From positions 1 through 51,600 of the forward strand of contig DATAPD010000053.1 of NCBI GenBank assembly GCA_036265385.1: a stretch of DNA of 51,600 bases. The letters run 5' to 3'. Shown in pieces: positions 44,271-51,468 of this stretch (its first letter is position 1; each line of letters begins with the position of its first letter). The notes under the pieces were generated by a model. The model saw only the letters and a list, made by a program, of their open reading frames with translations, ran no database searches and was not told the origin of the DNA. Both the position numbers and the translations under genes were made by a program. This DNA is from DATAPD01 sp036265385. Lineage in GTDB: Bacteria; Acidobacteriota; Terriglobia; Terriglobales; Acidobacteriaceae.

Positions 44271-45506
44271 TCAGGGTTTTCCGAAATCCGTAGCGATCAG
44301 AAGCGGAATAGCGGCAAGTGCAGCGACAACAATCAGAGCGAAAAAGAAACCGGCAACATAACTGATAAACCGATTATTCGCATGTTTCCCCATCACCTTT
44401 TGGTCTGCCGCGACTCGTAGAATCGGATAGTAAGTGAAAGGCATGATTACCATGCCAAAAATTACCGAAATGTTAATCAACAACAAAGGGCGGATACCCG
44501 TGATCGCGATTAGCAAGGCCATGACGAGCATGGTCATCCACGAGACCGTATACACGCGTGTTTTCTTCATCGCCATGTTTTTGCCCCAAGGAAGGTTGAA
44601 GAACTGGCAGATGTTATATCCGCCTGACAGCGCCGTTTCCACGACAGCGCCGCCGACGGCGGCAAGAGTTCCACAAAGGAGTACCTTCAGCAGGAAAGGT
44701 CCGAAAGGCAAGGCGCTCGCCAGGATCGTAGAGCTAAGGGTCTCCGGGAAGATTCGCCGTGGAAGAAAGATTTCAGCCCCGATCACAAGCAGAGCCACTG
44801 TTAGAAGTGAACCCAACAAGGATCCAAGGGCGGCCACCATGAAGTTTTCACCCAGATCTTTCGTCGTCCAGTCTTCCTCAATTGCCCCGGAAGAGTAGAA
44901 GTGAACTTCGTACTCCATCAACAATGCACTGAACATTCCCACTACGAAGTAGCCATATAGCAATAGCTGCTTCCCGCCGGAAACCGGCGGAAGTGGAACC
45001 ATTCCCTTTGCCAGAAGCGACCAGTCGGGATGAGTTTTCACTGCTGAAATTGCGAAAGCGATCATCAATAGGCCAGAAAGGCCGAAGATGCGCTCAATCG
45101 GTTCGAACTTGAGCGCCGCGATGATGACGGCAAATGCAACCGCGGCGAATACCATCAATGCTCGCTCCGGCCAGCCCGTCAGCAGGTGGAGCAGAATCGC
45201 CACGCCCGCCAATTCAGCGGCGCAGGTCAGAAGGTTCAGCAAGTTCGAAGCGATGAGAGTCATTAGACCGAGACGAAATCCTAGGCGGTTGCGAACAGTA
45301 GAAAAGACCGGCTCTCTTGCGACAACGGCCACCCTGCCGCACATCTCCATATAAACGATGATCGCGATCGTACCGAGCACGATTACCCATAAAAGGCTGT
45401 AACTGAACAGCGCACCGGCTTGCATCGTGAAGACAATTTGGCCCAAGTCAACGAATCCACCCAACGCCGTCATAATCCCGAGGGTGATGCCGAGCAGTTT
45501 CTTCAC
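44271..45506 (-). CDS. Nramp-related metal-ion transporter, divergent
   Basis: A 411-residue membrane protein with 11 predicted helices in the Nramp order. The metal-binding Asp of TM1 is kept (D20 in GFVDLGQ), but the canonical DPGN reads DLGQ. The TM6 MPH motif that supplies the methionine ligand is replaced by EYEVHFYSSG (about 198-207). It is therefore a member of the superfamily with altered selectivity, perhaps for magnesium or another hard ion. The start overlaps the stop of the upstream lipoprotein gene by four bases, so the two are coupled. Confidence 0.82.
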   Translation of the reverse strand: MKKLLGITLGIMTALGGFVDLGQIVFTMQAGALFSYSLLWVIVLGTIAIIVYMEMCGRVAVVAREPVFSTVRNRLGFRLGLMTLIASNLLNLLTCAAELAGVAILLHLLTGWPERALMVFAAVAFAVIIAALKFEPIERIFGLSGLLMIAFAISAVKTHPDWSLLAKGMVPLPPVSGGKQLLLYGYFVVGMFSALLMEYEVHFYSSGAIEEDWTTKDLGENFMVAALGSLLGSLLTVALLVIGAEIFLPRRIFPETLSSTILASALPFGPFLLKVLLCGTLAAVGGAVVETALSGGYNICQFFNLPWGKNMAMKKTRVYTVSWMTMLVMALLIAITGIRPLLLINISVIFGMVIMPFTYYPILRVAADQKVMGKHANNRFISYVAGFFFALIVVAALAAIPLLIATDFGKP

Positions 45507-45928
45507 AGGCCCGACCTCAGGTGTTCGAAAGCACCTTGAATTGTCTGAAGGCTGGAGTTGATATCGGACAATGTATCTGGTTTTGCTGATGAATTCTGCA
45601 GGATTGTCAGTTGTCGACTCAGCTCTTCGAGTTGGTCGCGGTATACCTGAAACTGCGATTGAAATTGGTTGGGTACGACCACTTTGTTTGCTTCTCGCAA
45701 ATCATCCGACGCGAGCTCTTGCAAGTAGTGAACGTGTCCGGAAGCAAACGACTGAGTGCTTTTATTTTGGCGCAAATTGCCGACAAAAAGACGTGTCTCC
45801 GCGCATAAAGAGACAGCGGCTCTTAGTTGCGAATCGAATTCGTCCCGGTTAAGAGTTTTCTGACGAGAACAACTCAGCAGGACGCCTGTGAGAAGGAGCA
45901 CTGCAGCTAATTGCCGCTTAAACGACAT
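45503..45928 (-). CDS. Small lipoprotein coupled to the Nramp-like transporter
   Basis: A 141-residue protein with a lipobox LLSC (lipidated C20) and a mainly helical mature part with heptad patterns (VYRDQLEELSRQLTILQ), so probably a helical bundle or coiled coil at the membrane. Its last four bases overlap the start of the transporter gene. A periplasmic partner or accessory of the transporter is a reasonable inference; no family recognised. Confidence 0.72.
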   Translation of the reverse strand: MSFKRQLAAVLLLTGVLLSCSRQKTLNRDEFDSQLRAAVSLCAETRLFVGNLRQNKSTQSFASGHVHYLQELASDDLREANKVVVPNQFQSQFQVYRDQLEELSRQLTILQNSSAKPDTLSDINSSLQTIQGAFEHLRSGL

Positions 45929-46076
45929 TCACAAGAGATGCGGAAGATGTTCTCAGGTTTGCACCAGAGGAAAGTCTAGGACACCAACATCCATAGTCGG
46001 CCAGAATCGACCCACCCTTACAACTTCCGTGCTATATCCAACCGGGTTCTCCACAGGCTTCCACTTCAATTCAAGG

Positions 46077-46105
46077 TTGCGTCAAATCAACGCCTTCCCG
46101 ATAAT
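46077..46105 (+). promoter_or_regulatory. Candidate promoter overlapping the start of the MerR-TPR gene
   Basis: TTGCGT (46077-46082) and GATAAT (46100-46105) are 17 bases apart. Because the -10 element directly abuts the GTG at 46106, transcription would begin after it; translation would then have to start further in, for instance at GTG 46130. Confidence 0.45.
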
Positions 46106-47023
46106 GTGAATGTCACATCCATTACAACCGTGTACCGTTACAGTCGAGCAGATTTGCTTCGGATCCTGCGCGTGACGCAACGCCAGTTGACCGCTTGGGA
46201 AAAAGCAGAATTGATTGCGGTCTCGGAGCACTATTCCTTTTTCGACCTTCTCCAGATTAAAAAGGTTCGCGATCTTTGTGCTCGAAAGGTTCGGCCTGCA
46301 GTCATTCGCCAGTCGCTTCAAGCAATGCAAAAACAAGTGGCCGGGATGGAGAATCCCTTGCTCGAGGCGGGCGCATTAACGACCGGCCATCGCATCGCTT
46401 TCCGTCATGACGGCAAACTGCTAGAGCCGATCGCAGGACAGTTCTTGATGGATTTTGCCGCAAACGAAAAAGTGGTGAGTCGTTCCGTACCCCAGGTGCC
46501 CGCTTCGCCGGGCCCAGAGTTAGTCGAAAACGACGCGACCGACCTTTTTACTCGTGGCATCGCGCTGGAAGAAAATCCGTCAACCCAGACCCAGGCCATC
46601 GCCGTTTACCAGAAAGTGCTGGAGATGGATCCGAACCACGCCGCTGCGCATATCAATCTGGGAACTCTTTTCTACAATCGGCAAGATTACTTGCTCGCGG
46701 AACGCCACTACCGGGCTGCCCTGGAAATTGATCACCGGTATGCGTTGGCATACTTCGATCTCGGGAATGTGCTCGATGAAACCGGTCGCGTTCAGGAAGC
46801 GATAGAGACGTACAAAACGGCTCTACAGCTAGCGCCCACCTATGCTGACGCACATTACAACCTGGCACTTGCCTATGAAAAACTACGCGAGCCGCGGAAA
46901 GCACTCCGGCACTGGCGCGCGTACATAAAGCTGGATAGCTCAAGTCCTTGGGCAGTCCACGCGCGCAACCAAATTCAGCGCACATTGCAAAACGAACAGC
47001 TAAAGCTTGTCCATTCCCGTTAA
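46106..47023 (+). CDS. MerR-type HTH protein fused to TPR repeats
   Basis: A 305-residue protein. Residues about 10-80 form a winged helix-turn-helix of the MerR type (YSRADLLRILRVTQRQLTAWE), without the usual MerR effector-binding dimer helix. A linker and a short beta segment follow, then at least three tetratricopeptide repeats (about 170-285, with DPNHAAAHINLGTLFYN). No metal- or drug-binding cysteines are visible. It is probably a DNA-binding protein that senses partners through TPRs. The GTG at 46106 lies inside a candidate promoter; GTG 46130 may be the true start. Confidence 0.78.
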   Translation: MNVTSITTVYRYSRADLLRILRVTQRQLTAWEKAELIAVSEHYSFFDLLQIKKVRDLCARKVRPAVIRQSLQAMQKQVAGMENPLLEAGALTTGHRIAFRHDGKLLEPIAGQFLMDFAANEKVVSRSVPQVPASPGPELVENDATDLFTRGIALEENPSTQTQAIAVYQKVLEMDPNHAAAHINLGTLFYNRQDYLLAERHYRAALEIDHRYALAYFDLGNVLDETGRVQEAIETYKTALQLAPTYADAHYNLALAYEKLREPRKALRHWRAYIKLDSSSPWAVHARNQIQRTLQNEQLKLVHSR

Positions 47024-47107
47024 TCCTCTACGAGAGTTCCCTCCTGCAATTGATTGTCTCTGCAATGCTAAAATTTCAAGTTTGATCATGGCTGTAACGA
47101 GGTCCTT

Positions 47108-48280
47108 ATGCCCGAGACTCTTCAGATGACAGCACCCCCTCTGACTACGCTTTCAGATGACGAAATACTTTTTCGCGATAACGTCCGCCAGTTCGCCGAC
47201 GAGAAGATCCGGCCCCTCGTCAAAGAAATGGACGAACACGGTGTCTTTAACAAGGACCTGCTGCACGAATTCTTTTCGCTTGGGCTGATGGGTATCGAAA
47301 TTCCGGAACAGTATGGAGGCGGAGCAGGCAGTTTCTTCGAAGCCATTCTGGCTGTTGAAGAGTTTTCTCGTGTGGACGCATCCGCGGGTGTTGTCGTCGA
47401 TGTCCAGAACACACTGGTCAACAATGCCCTTCTCCGTTGGGGCAATGAAGAACAGAAAAAACGTTACCTCCCTCGAATGGCTGCCGACACCGCAGGCGCC
47501 TACGCGCTGAGCGAAGCTGGTTCCGGTTCGGACGCGTTCGCATTGCAGACTCGGGCTGAACTCAAAGGCACAGACTATGTCCTGGACGGCCGAAAGCTCT
47601 GGATCACCAATGGCAAGGAAGCCGGCCTCTTCATTCTGTTTGCCACGGTTGATGCCTCGGCCGGATACAAAGGCATCACCGCTTTTATTATCGAGAAAGA
47701 GTTTCCCGGATTCACAGTCGGAAAAAAGGAAGACAAACTCGGCATCCGCGCGTCATCTACGTGCGAACTCATTCTTGAGGACTGCAAAGTCCCAAAAACG
47801 AATGTGCTCGGCGAGGTCGGCAAGGGTTACAAGATCGCTATTGAAACCTTAAACGAGGGCCGCATCGGGATCGGCGCGCAGATGCTCGGCGTTGCGCGTG
47901 GTGCTTGGGAATATGCCGCCAAGTATGCCCAGGAACGTAAACAGTTCGGAAAACCGATCAGCGATTTCCAGGGCATCCAATTCCAGATCGCCCAGATGGC
48001 CACTGAAATCGAAGCAGCCCGTCTGATGGTTTATAACGCAGCCCGGATGAAGGATGCCGGCCTGAATTTCGTCCGCGAGGCCGCCATGACCAAGCTGTTC
48101 TGCTCACAGGTGGCTGAGCGAGTCACGTCCCTTGCGATAGAAATTTACGGCGGCTACGGATTCACTCGCGACTACCCAGTGGAGAAATACTGGCGCGATT
48201 CCAAGATTGGCAAGATATATGAGGGCACGTCCAACATGCAGCTGGCCACCATCGCTAAGCTAGTGATGGGAGGCAAATAA
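47108..48280 (+). CDS. Acyl-CoA dehydrogenase
   Basis: A 390-residue FAD enzyme that oxidises acyl-CoA to enoyl-CoA in beta-oxidation or branched-chain amino acid breakdown. The flavin/substrate motifs AYALSEAGSGSDA (131-143) and WITNGKEA are present, and E372 in YEGTSNMQL is the position of the catalytic base of short-chain-type enzymes. Length is normal. The ATG at 47108 has GAGG ten bases upstream. No electron-transfer flavoprotein gene is adjacent. Confidence 0.94.
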   Translation: MPETLQMTAPPLTTLSDDEILFRDNVRQFADEKIRPLVKEMDEHGVFNKDLLHEFFSLGLMGIEIPEQYGGGAGSFFEAILAVEEFSRVDASAGVVVDVQNTLVNNALLRWGNEEQKKRYLPRMAADTAGAYALSEAGSGSDAFALQTRAELKGTDYVLDGRKLWITNGKEAGLFILFATVDASAGYKGITAFIIEKEFPGFTVGKKEDKLGIRASSTCELILEDCKVPKTNVLGEVGKGYKIAIETLNEGRIGIGAQMLGVARGAWEYAAKYAQERKQFGKPISDFQGIQFQIAQMATEIEAARLMVYNAARMKDAGLNFVREAAMTKLFCSQVAERVTSLAIEIYGGYGFTRDYPVEKYWRDSKIGKIYEGTSNMQLATIAKLVMGGK

Positions 48281-48321
48281 TCGGTAATTATCCCGCTTCA
48301 AAAACGTCATTTTTGTTATGG

Positions 48322-48347
48322 ATGAGTAACTCATAGTGGTTACTCAT
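48322..48347. promoter_or_regulatory. Inverted repeat, possible operator
   Basis: ATGAGTAAC (48322-48330) and GTTACTCAT (48339-48347) form a perfect 9-bp inverted repeat with an 8-base loop. The first arm also reads as part of a shorter palindrome, ATGAGT-A-ACTCAT, giving three half-sites. No T-tract follows, so a protein-binding site or mRNA-end hairpin is more likely than a terminator. It lies 42 bases after the dehydrogenase stop. Confidence 0.5.
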
Positions 48348-48497
48348 AATGTGCAGCGACTTGCAGACAGGCTCCCTCGCCCCGCCCCGATCTCATCCTA
48401 CAACTTGCCTAATTTCATTGAGTTACTAACAATACTTCTATTGGCTCCCAAGCTGCACTTCCATCGATCGTAGCTTTTGCGCGAAACGGGGTGCAGC

Positions 48498-48920
48498 TTG
48501 ACCGTCATATTTCAGGAGTCTGCTCCAATTCCGAAGGAACGGCCGATCAGCCTTTTTCCTTTGCTGGTGTTCCTGTTCATCATCTCGTATGCGATGCTGA
48601 CCTATCTAGTCGTCCAGCAAAACGCGACGATCGCATCCCAGCGCACGCTAATTCATCAGCTTCTTGGCGACAGCATTGAACTGTCGTCCATGAAGGGCAA
48701 AGCCCTTCAGCCGAAAGTGGCGGAAGAGAACACCGCAGTCAGTCCGAAGGTGCCGTCCGCAACAGTACCAGCGAAACCGAAATCAGACGCGTCGCCCAAA
48801 GCTCGCCCGAACACGAAATCAGAGATGCAAAGCGGATTGAAAAAGCACGCCATGCCCGAGAGACCGTCGAAGAACTCTAACGTTGTTCTCGACACACGTC
48901 GGGTTACGTTCACTTTGTAG
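48498..48920 (+). CDS. Single-span membrane protein, unknown
   Basis: About 140 residues: one N-terminal membrane helix (about 17-38, ISLFPLLVFLFIISYAMLTYLVV) and a Ser/Lys/Pro/Ala-rich hydrophilic tail, probably outside the membrane. The start is uncertain; TTG 48498 follows a GGGG stretch by six bases, and TTG 48477 is in frame. No family recognised. The tail's composition resembles cell-wall- or nucleoid-linked linkers. Confidence 0.5.
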   Translation: MTVIFQESAPIPKERPISLFPLLVFLFIISYAMLTYLVVQQNATIASQRTLIHQLLGDSIELSSMKGKALQPKVAEENTAVSPKVPSATVPAKPKSDASPKARPNTKSEMQSGLKKHAMPERPSKNSNVVLDTRRVTFTL

Positions 48921-48965
48921 CGTAGGAATCCGTAGCTGGTAGCTGCGGATTAGAAGGACCCTAAC

Positions 48966-49208
48966 ATGAAGGCTTTGACCCTAGCCTTGTTGTTATCGCT
49001 TCCCGTCCCCAGGCTGGCTCCCCCTGCAACAACTCCAGTCCACACCGCGCCGCAGGCGCGCAAAGGCGGTCGTTGGTACTTCGCCGCGAACGGACATGCG
49101 GTTTACTGCTATGGCCCGGTTCGCTATCTTCCAGAAGCTGAAGGTGGGCTAAAACGTGTGGCTACCTTCTGCCGCGGCGACCAGCCGATCGTGCAACTCA
49201 AAGACTAA
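48966..49208 (+). CDS. Small exported protein, unknown
   Basis: An 80-residue protein with a signal peptide (about 1-18), a Pro-rich spacer, and a compact domain RWYFAANGHAVYCYGPVRYL followed by a second Cys (TFCRGD), so a single disulfide is possible. AGAAGGA precedes the ATG at about eight bases. Function unknown. Confidence 0.65.
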   Translation: MKALTLALLLSLPVPRLAPPATTPVHTAPQARKGGRWYFAANGHAVYCYGPVRYLPEAEGGLKRVATFCRGDQPIVQLKD

Positions 49209-49258
49209 TCTCTTTCCTGCACGTTCGAGTCGGACTGTTTCCTTTAAACTACCGTGAC

Positions 49259-49627
49259 ATGCCGAAGTTTGAGCGTCACATTTTTATCTGCGGAAACCGC
49301 CGCGATCCGAGCCATCCCCGCGGAAGCTGCGATCCAGCTGGGCAAGCTGAGCTGCAGAAATTATTCAAGCAGAAGCTGGCCGCTCTCGGCCTGAAGGGAC
49401 GAGTGCGCGCTAACCAGTCCGGCTGTCTTGATCAATGTGAGCACGGGCCGAATATCGTTATTTATCCCGATGAAGTCTGGTACGGCGGAGTTTCAGCCGA
49501 ACATGTCGATGAAATCGTCAGCGAACACATTTTGCAAGGCAGGCACGTCGAACGATTGAAGATCGCTGAATCGTGCCTGAATTCCGATTGCGAGCACCGT
49601 AAGAAACCTCCGCTCTCGAAAGAGTAG
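49259..49627 (+). CDS. Thioredoxin-like [2Fe-2S] ferredoxin
   Basis: A 122-residue protein of the thioredoxin-like ferredoxin family. The four cluster cysteines C11, C24, C56 and C60 have the family spacing (Cx12C, Cx31C, Cx3C), in ICGNRRDPSHPRGSC and SGCLDQCEHGPN. It is a soluble electron carrier; the partner is unknown. The C-terminal 25 residues carry two extra cysteines (SCLNSDC) near the end. It is convergent with the NTF2-like gene, four bases apart. Confidence 0.88.
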   Translation: MPKFERHIFICGNRRDPSHPRGSCDPAGQAELQKLFKQKLAALGLKGRVRANQSGCLDQCEHGPNIVIYPDEVWYGGVSAEHVDEIVSEHILQGRHVERLKIAESCLNSDCEHRKKPPLSKE

Positions 49628-49631
49628 TCGT

Positions 49632-50090
49632 TTATTTCTTCGTGACGGGCGAGTAGTGCAAGGCAACAATTTTCCATCCCGATGCAAGCTTGAACCACAC
49701 ATCTGTTTCCTGGAACTGCTCATCTGTGACCGTACCGCTCGCCAGTTTCGTTCGCACATGAAGAATGTAGGCGGCAGACGCGGCATCTCCTCCTGGGCTA
49801 ACCTTCACCTGAAGTTCCAAGAGATCCGCTGCTTCGACTCGGTTGCCGGCAGAGATATACGCCGTCCAGTCCCTCTTATACGTTGCTAAATCCGTTCGGC
49901 CTTCCGGCAGCCACTGGATTGCGTCGGGAGCATAGAAAGAGAAGTACGGCTCCAGGTCGTTCTTGGCGTATGCGCCATTGAACTGTTGTTCCAGCTTCGC
50001 AATCTCCTGTTCGGTAGCGTTTTGACCAACTGCTGTCCCTACCAAGAGCGTAATCAAAGCGAACAATGTACATATCGAGGTTCTGTTCAT
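49632..50090 (-). CDS. Exported NTF2/SnoaL-like protein
   Basis: A 152-residue protein: signal peptide (about 1-24) followed by an NTF2-like (DUF4440/SnoaL) alpha+beta barrel of about 120 residues, starting with the helix TEQEIAKLEQQFNGAYAKND and ending in GWKIVALHYSPVTKK. The ATG at 50090 has GGAGG eight bases upstream; the frame is open further, but the extension is not credible. The fold binds small hydrophobic ligands; substrate unknown. Confidence 0.82.
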   Translation of the reverse strand: MNRTSICTLFALITLLVGTAVGQNATEQEIAKLEQQFNGAYAKNDLEPYFSFYAPDAIQWLPEGRTDLATYKRDWTAYISAGNRVEAADLLELQVKVSPGGDAASAAYILHVRTKLASGTVTDEQFQETDVWFKLASGWKIVALHYSPVTKK

Positions 50091-50166
50091 AAGAAGGCCC
50101 TCCGAGAAGATAAATTTTACGCCCGAGTAATGCCCCTTTGCCGATGACGCGTTCCTTCTGCAGTCA

Positions 50167-50191
50167 GCGCAGCTCTGGACTAAAGCTGCGC
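50167..50191. repeat. 8-bp inverted repeat before tRNA-Arg fragment
   Basis: GCGCAGCT (50167-50174) and AGCTGCGC (50184-50191) form a perfect inverted repeat with a nine-base loop. It precedes the promoter of the tRNA fragment; no T-tract follows. Confidence 0.4.
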
Positions 50192-50198
50192 GAACAAA

Positions 50199-50226
50199 TT
50201 GATATGCGATACTGAACAGGTAAACA
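50199..50226 (+). promoter_or_regulatory. Promoter of the truncated tRNA-Arg gene
   Basis: TTGATA (50199-50204) and TAAACA (50221-50226) are 16 bases apart and end ten bases before the first base of the tRNA sequence, a normal arrangement for a tRNA gene. Confidence 0.6.
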
Positions 50227-50236
50227 CTCGCAGTGT

Positions 50237-50277
50237 GGGCCCGTAGCTCAATCGGATAGAGCATCGGATTTCTAATC
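50237..50277 (+). pseudogene. tRNA-Arg (anticodon TCT), 5' half only
   Basis: The sequence follows a tRNA-Arg exactly for 41 bases: acceptor strand GGGCCCG, D arm GCTCAATCGGATAGAGC, anticodon stem TCGGA and loop TTTCTAA (anticodon TCT), then two bases of the 3' stem strand. It then stops matching. No T arm or matching acceptor strand follows anywhere in the remaining 1.3 kb. The gene is therefore split or truncated, most simply by integration of a mobile element. Confidence 0.85.
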
Positions 50278-50290
50278 TTTTCCTGCCCGT

Positions 50291-50319
50291 TGATAACAGA
50301 GCGTTTGCTTGTTTTATCA
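50291..50319. repeat. TGATAA/TTATCA inverted repeat next to tRNA break
   Basis: TGATAA (50291-50296) and TTATCA (50314-50319) flank 17 bases just inside the foreign side of the broken tRNA. Short inverted sites like this often surround integrase attachment regions; here it is only suggestive. Confidence 0.35.
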
Positions 50320-50392
50320 GTTATTTAGGCCCTGTGTGCGTTGGGTGAGATGAGGGCATATTTGATATGGTCGGTGAAAGTTTGATGAAAGC

Positions 50393-50611
50393 TTAGCCCT
50401 TCAAGTGCGAGTCGTAATGCCCTTCACACAGGGTTCGCCAATTTTCAACATCATCCCACTTCGTCACGAGGGAAACCATTGATACCACTGTGTAGCCAGG
50501 CTTGCCGCACAAGATCACCTTTCCACTCGCCTCATCCCACGCACCCATCATGCACCAAGGATGCTCCTTCATAAATTCCGATTCTTCTCTCGACAGATGG
50601 TCTATTGCCAT
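50393..50611 (-). CDS. Small protein, unknown (island)
   Basis: A 72-residue protein with three cysteines and several tryptophans (WCMMGAWDEASGKVILCG). The ATG at 50611 has GGAGG about five bases upstream. No recognised family. It is the first gene after the tRNA break and lies on the opposite strand to its neighbours. Confidence 0.6.
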   Translation of the reverse strand: MAIDHLSREESEFMKEHPWCMMGAWDEASGKVILCGKPGYTVVSMVSLVTKWDDVENWRTLCEGHYDSHLKG

Positions 50612-50676
50612 TTTGCCTCCGTATTAACGGCATTGTAGCCTTGGCGAAAATAAAGCGAAAGTGTTAAATTGGCGAA

Positions 50677-50874
50677 ATGGACGAAGGCCGCAAACGGGTC
50701 ATTGCAATCATGGCTTCTATACTGGCTGCTCGCAGGTTAGCGGAGTTCGACTCCATTGGCCCCAGGGTGCCTGCCACAATCACAGCTATTCATAATGCTG
50801 TTGGTTGGGCTGAGCGCATCCTGGCTGAAATTGACAAGAGATGGCCTGGTCACGAAACCCCGTTACCAAAGTAA
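50677..50874 (+). CDS. Small helical protein, unknown (island)
   Basis: A 65-residue predicted helical protein (MDEGRKRVIAIMASILAARR at its start, then AVGWAERILAEID). No ribosome-binding site is visible. I do not recognise it; its size and setting fit cargo of a mobile element. Confidence 0.55.
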   Translation: MDEGRKRVIAIMASILAARRLAEFDSIGPRVPATITAIHNAVGWAERILAEIDKRWPGHETPLPK

Positions 50875-50925
50875 TTACGCCCTCAATTCGGCTCAGCGCT
50901 ACACTTCCGCGCCAAGAGGTGCCTG

Positions 50926-51174
50926 ATGACCCCACGTAAAACTGCTACGCTTTCCGTCATTGCCTTCACAATTGCCTGGATCGTTTACTACTGGGGCTTT
51001 CCAGTGATTATGTGGCTACAGAGCTTTTTGCTGTTCTCCGCGCTATTGTTTCTGATTGTGTATCGAGCGAAGCAGATGACATTCCCAAGAGGATTCTGGA
51101 TCCTTGCTGCAGTCTCGATTGTGTGGGTAGGAATGGTCGCTCGAACCTTTTTCCCGATTTGGCTGCCCCGTTAG
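50926..51174 (+). CDS. Small two- or three-span membrane protein (island)
   Basis: An 82-residue protein with hydrophobic segments at about 8-24, 27-45 and 55-73. The ATG at 50926 has AGAGGT five bases upstream. No family recognised. Phage-like elements often carry such small membrane proteins, but there is no direct sign of a lysis role. Confidence 0.6.
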   Translation: MTPRKTATLSVIAFTIAWIVYYWGFPVIMWLQSFLLFSALLFLIVYRAKQMTFPRGFWILAAVSIVWVGMVARTFFPIWLPR

Positions 51175-51187
51175 CCACAATAAAAGA

Positions 51188-51220
51188 CCCCAGAGCAGGC
51201 TGGTTGGCCTCACCCTGGGG
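51188..51220. repeat. CCCCAG/CTGGGG inverted repeat
   Basis: A 6-bp stem (51188-51193 with 51215-51220) lies between two island genes. The T-run expected of a terminator is absent. Confidence 0.3.
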
Positions 51221-51249
51221 CTTGCCCTCCCCCAACTTTCGGAGGCGCT

Positions 51250-51468
51250 ATGACGATTCAAGAATGTACCGATAAAATCCGGCAGATGGCGCTAGAGCGA
51301 GGCCTGAGCGCGGATTTAGTTTCAATGCTCCATCTCTGGAAAGGGCCTACAGGATGGCGAGTTCGGTTGATGCCCGACCCTGGCATGCCCCGAGGTATTC
51401 CTTTGTATAACTTTCTGATTTGGTTTAATGAGAAACACGCGAATATGCTCAAGGAATTACCTTTTTAG
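51250..51468 (+). CDS. Small protein, unknown (island)
   Basis: A 72-residue protein without recognised motifs. GGAGG at 51241-51245, four bases before the ATG, supports the start. Its 3' end overlaps the convergent partial gene at the window edge by 12 bases. Confidence 0.6.
   Translation: MTIQECTDKIRQMALERGLSADLVSMLHLWKGPTGWRVRLMPDPGMPRGIPLYNFLIWFNEKHANMLKELPF

Noticed and set aside
50237..50600. Group I or other intron inside tRNA-Arg
   Set aside because: No matching 3' half with T arm is found in the following 1.3 kb, and the insert contains genes on both strands, so an ordinary intron is unlikely.
51188..51220. Rho-independent terminator between island genes
   Set aside because: The stem is only six base pairs with a long loop and no T-run, so it is recorded only as an inverted repeat.
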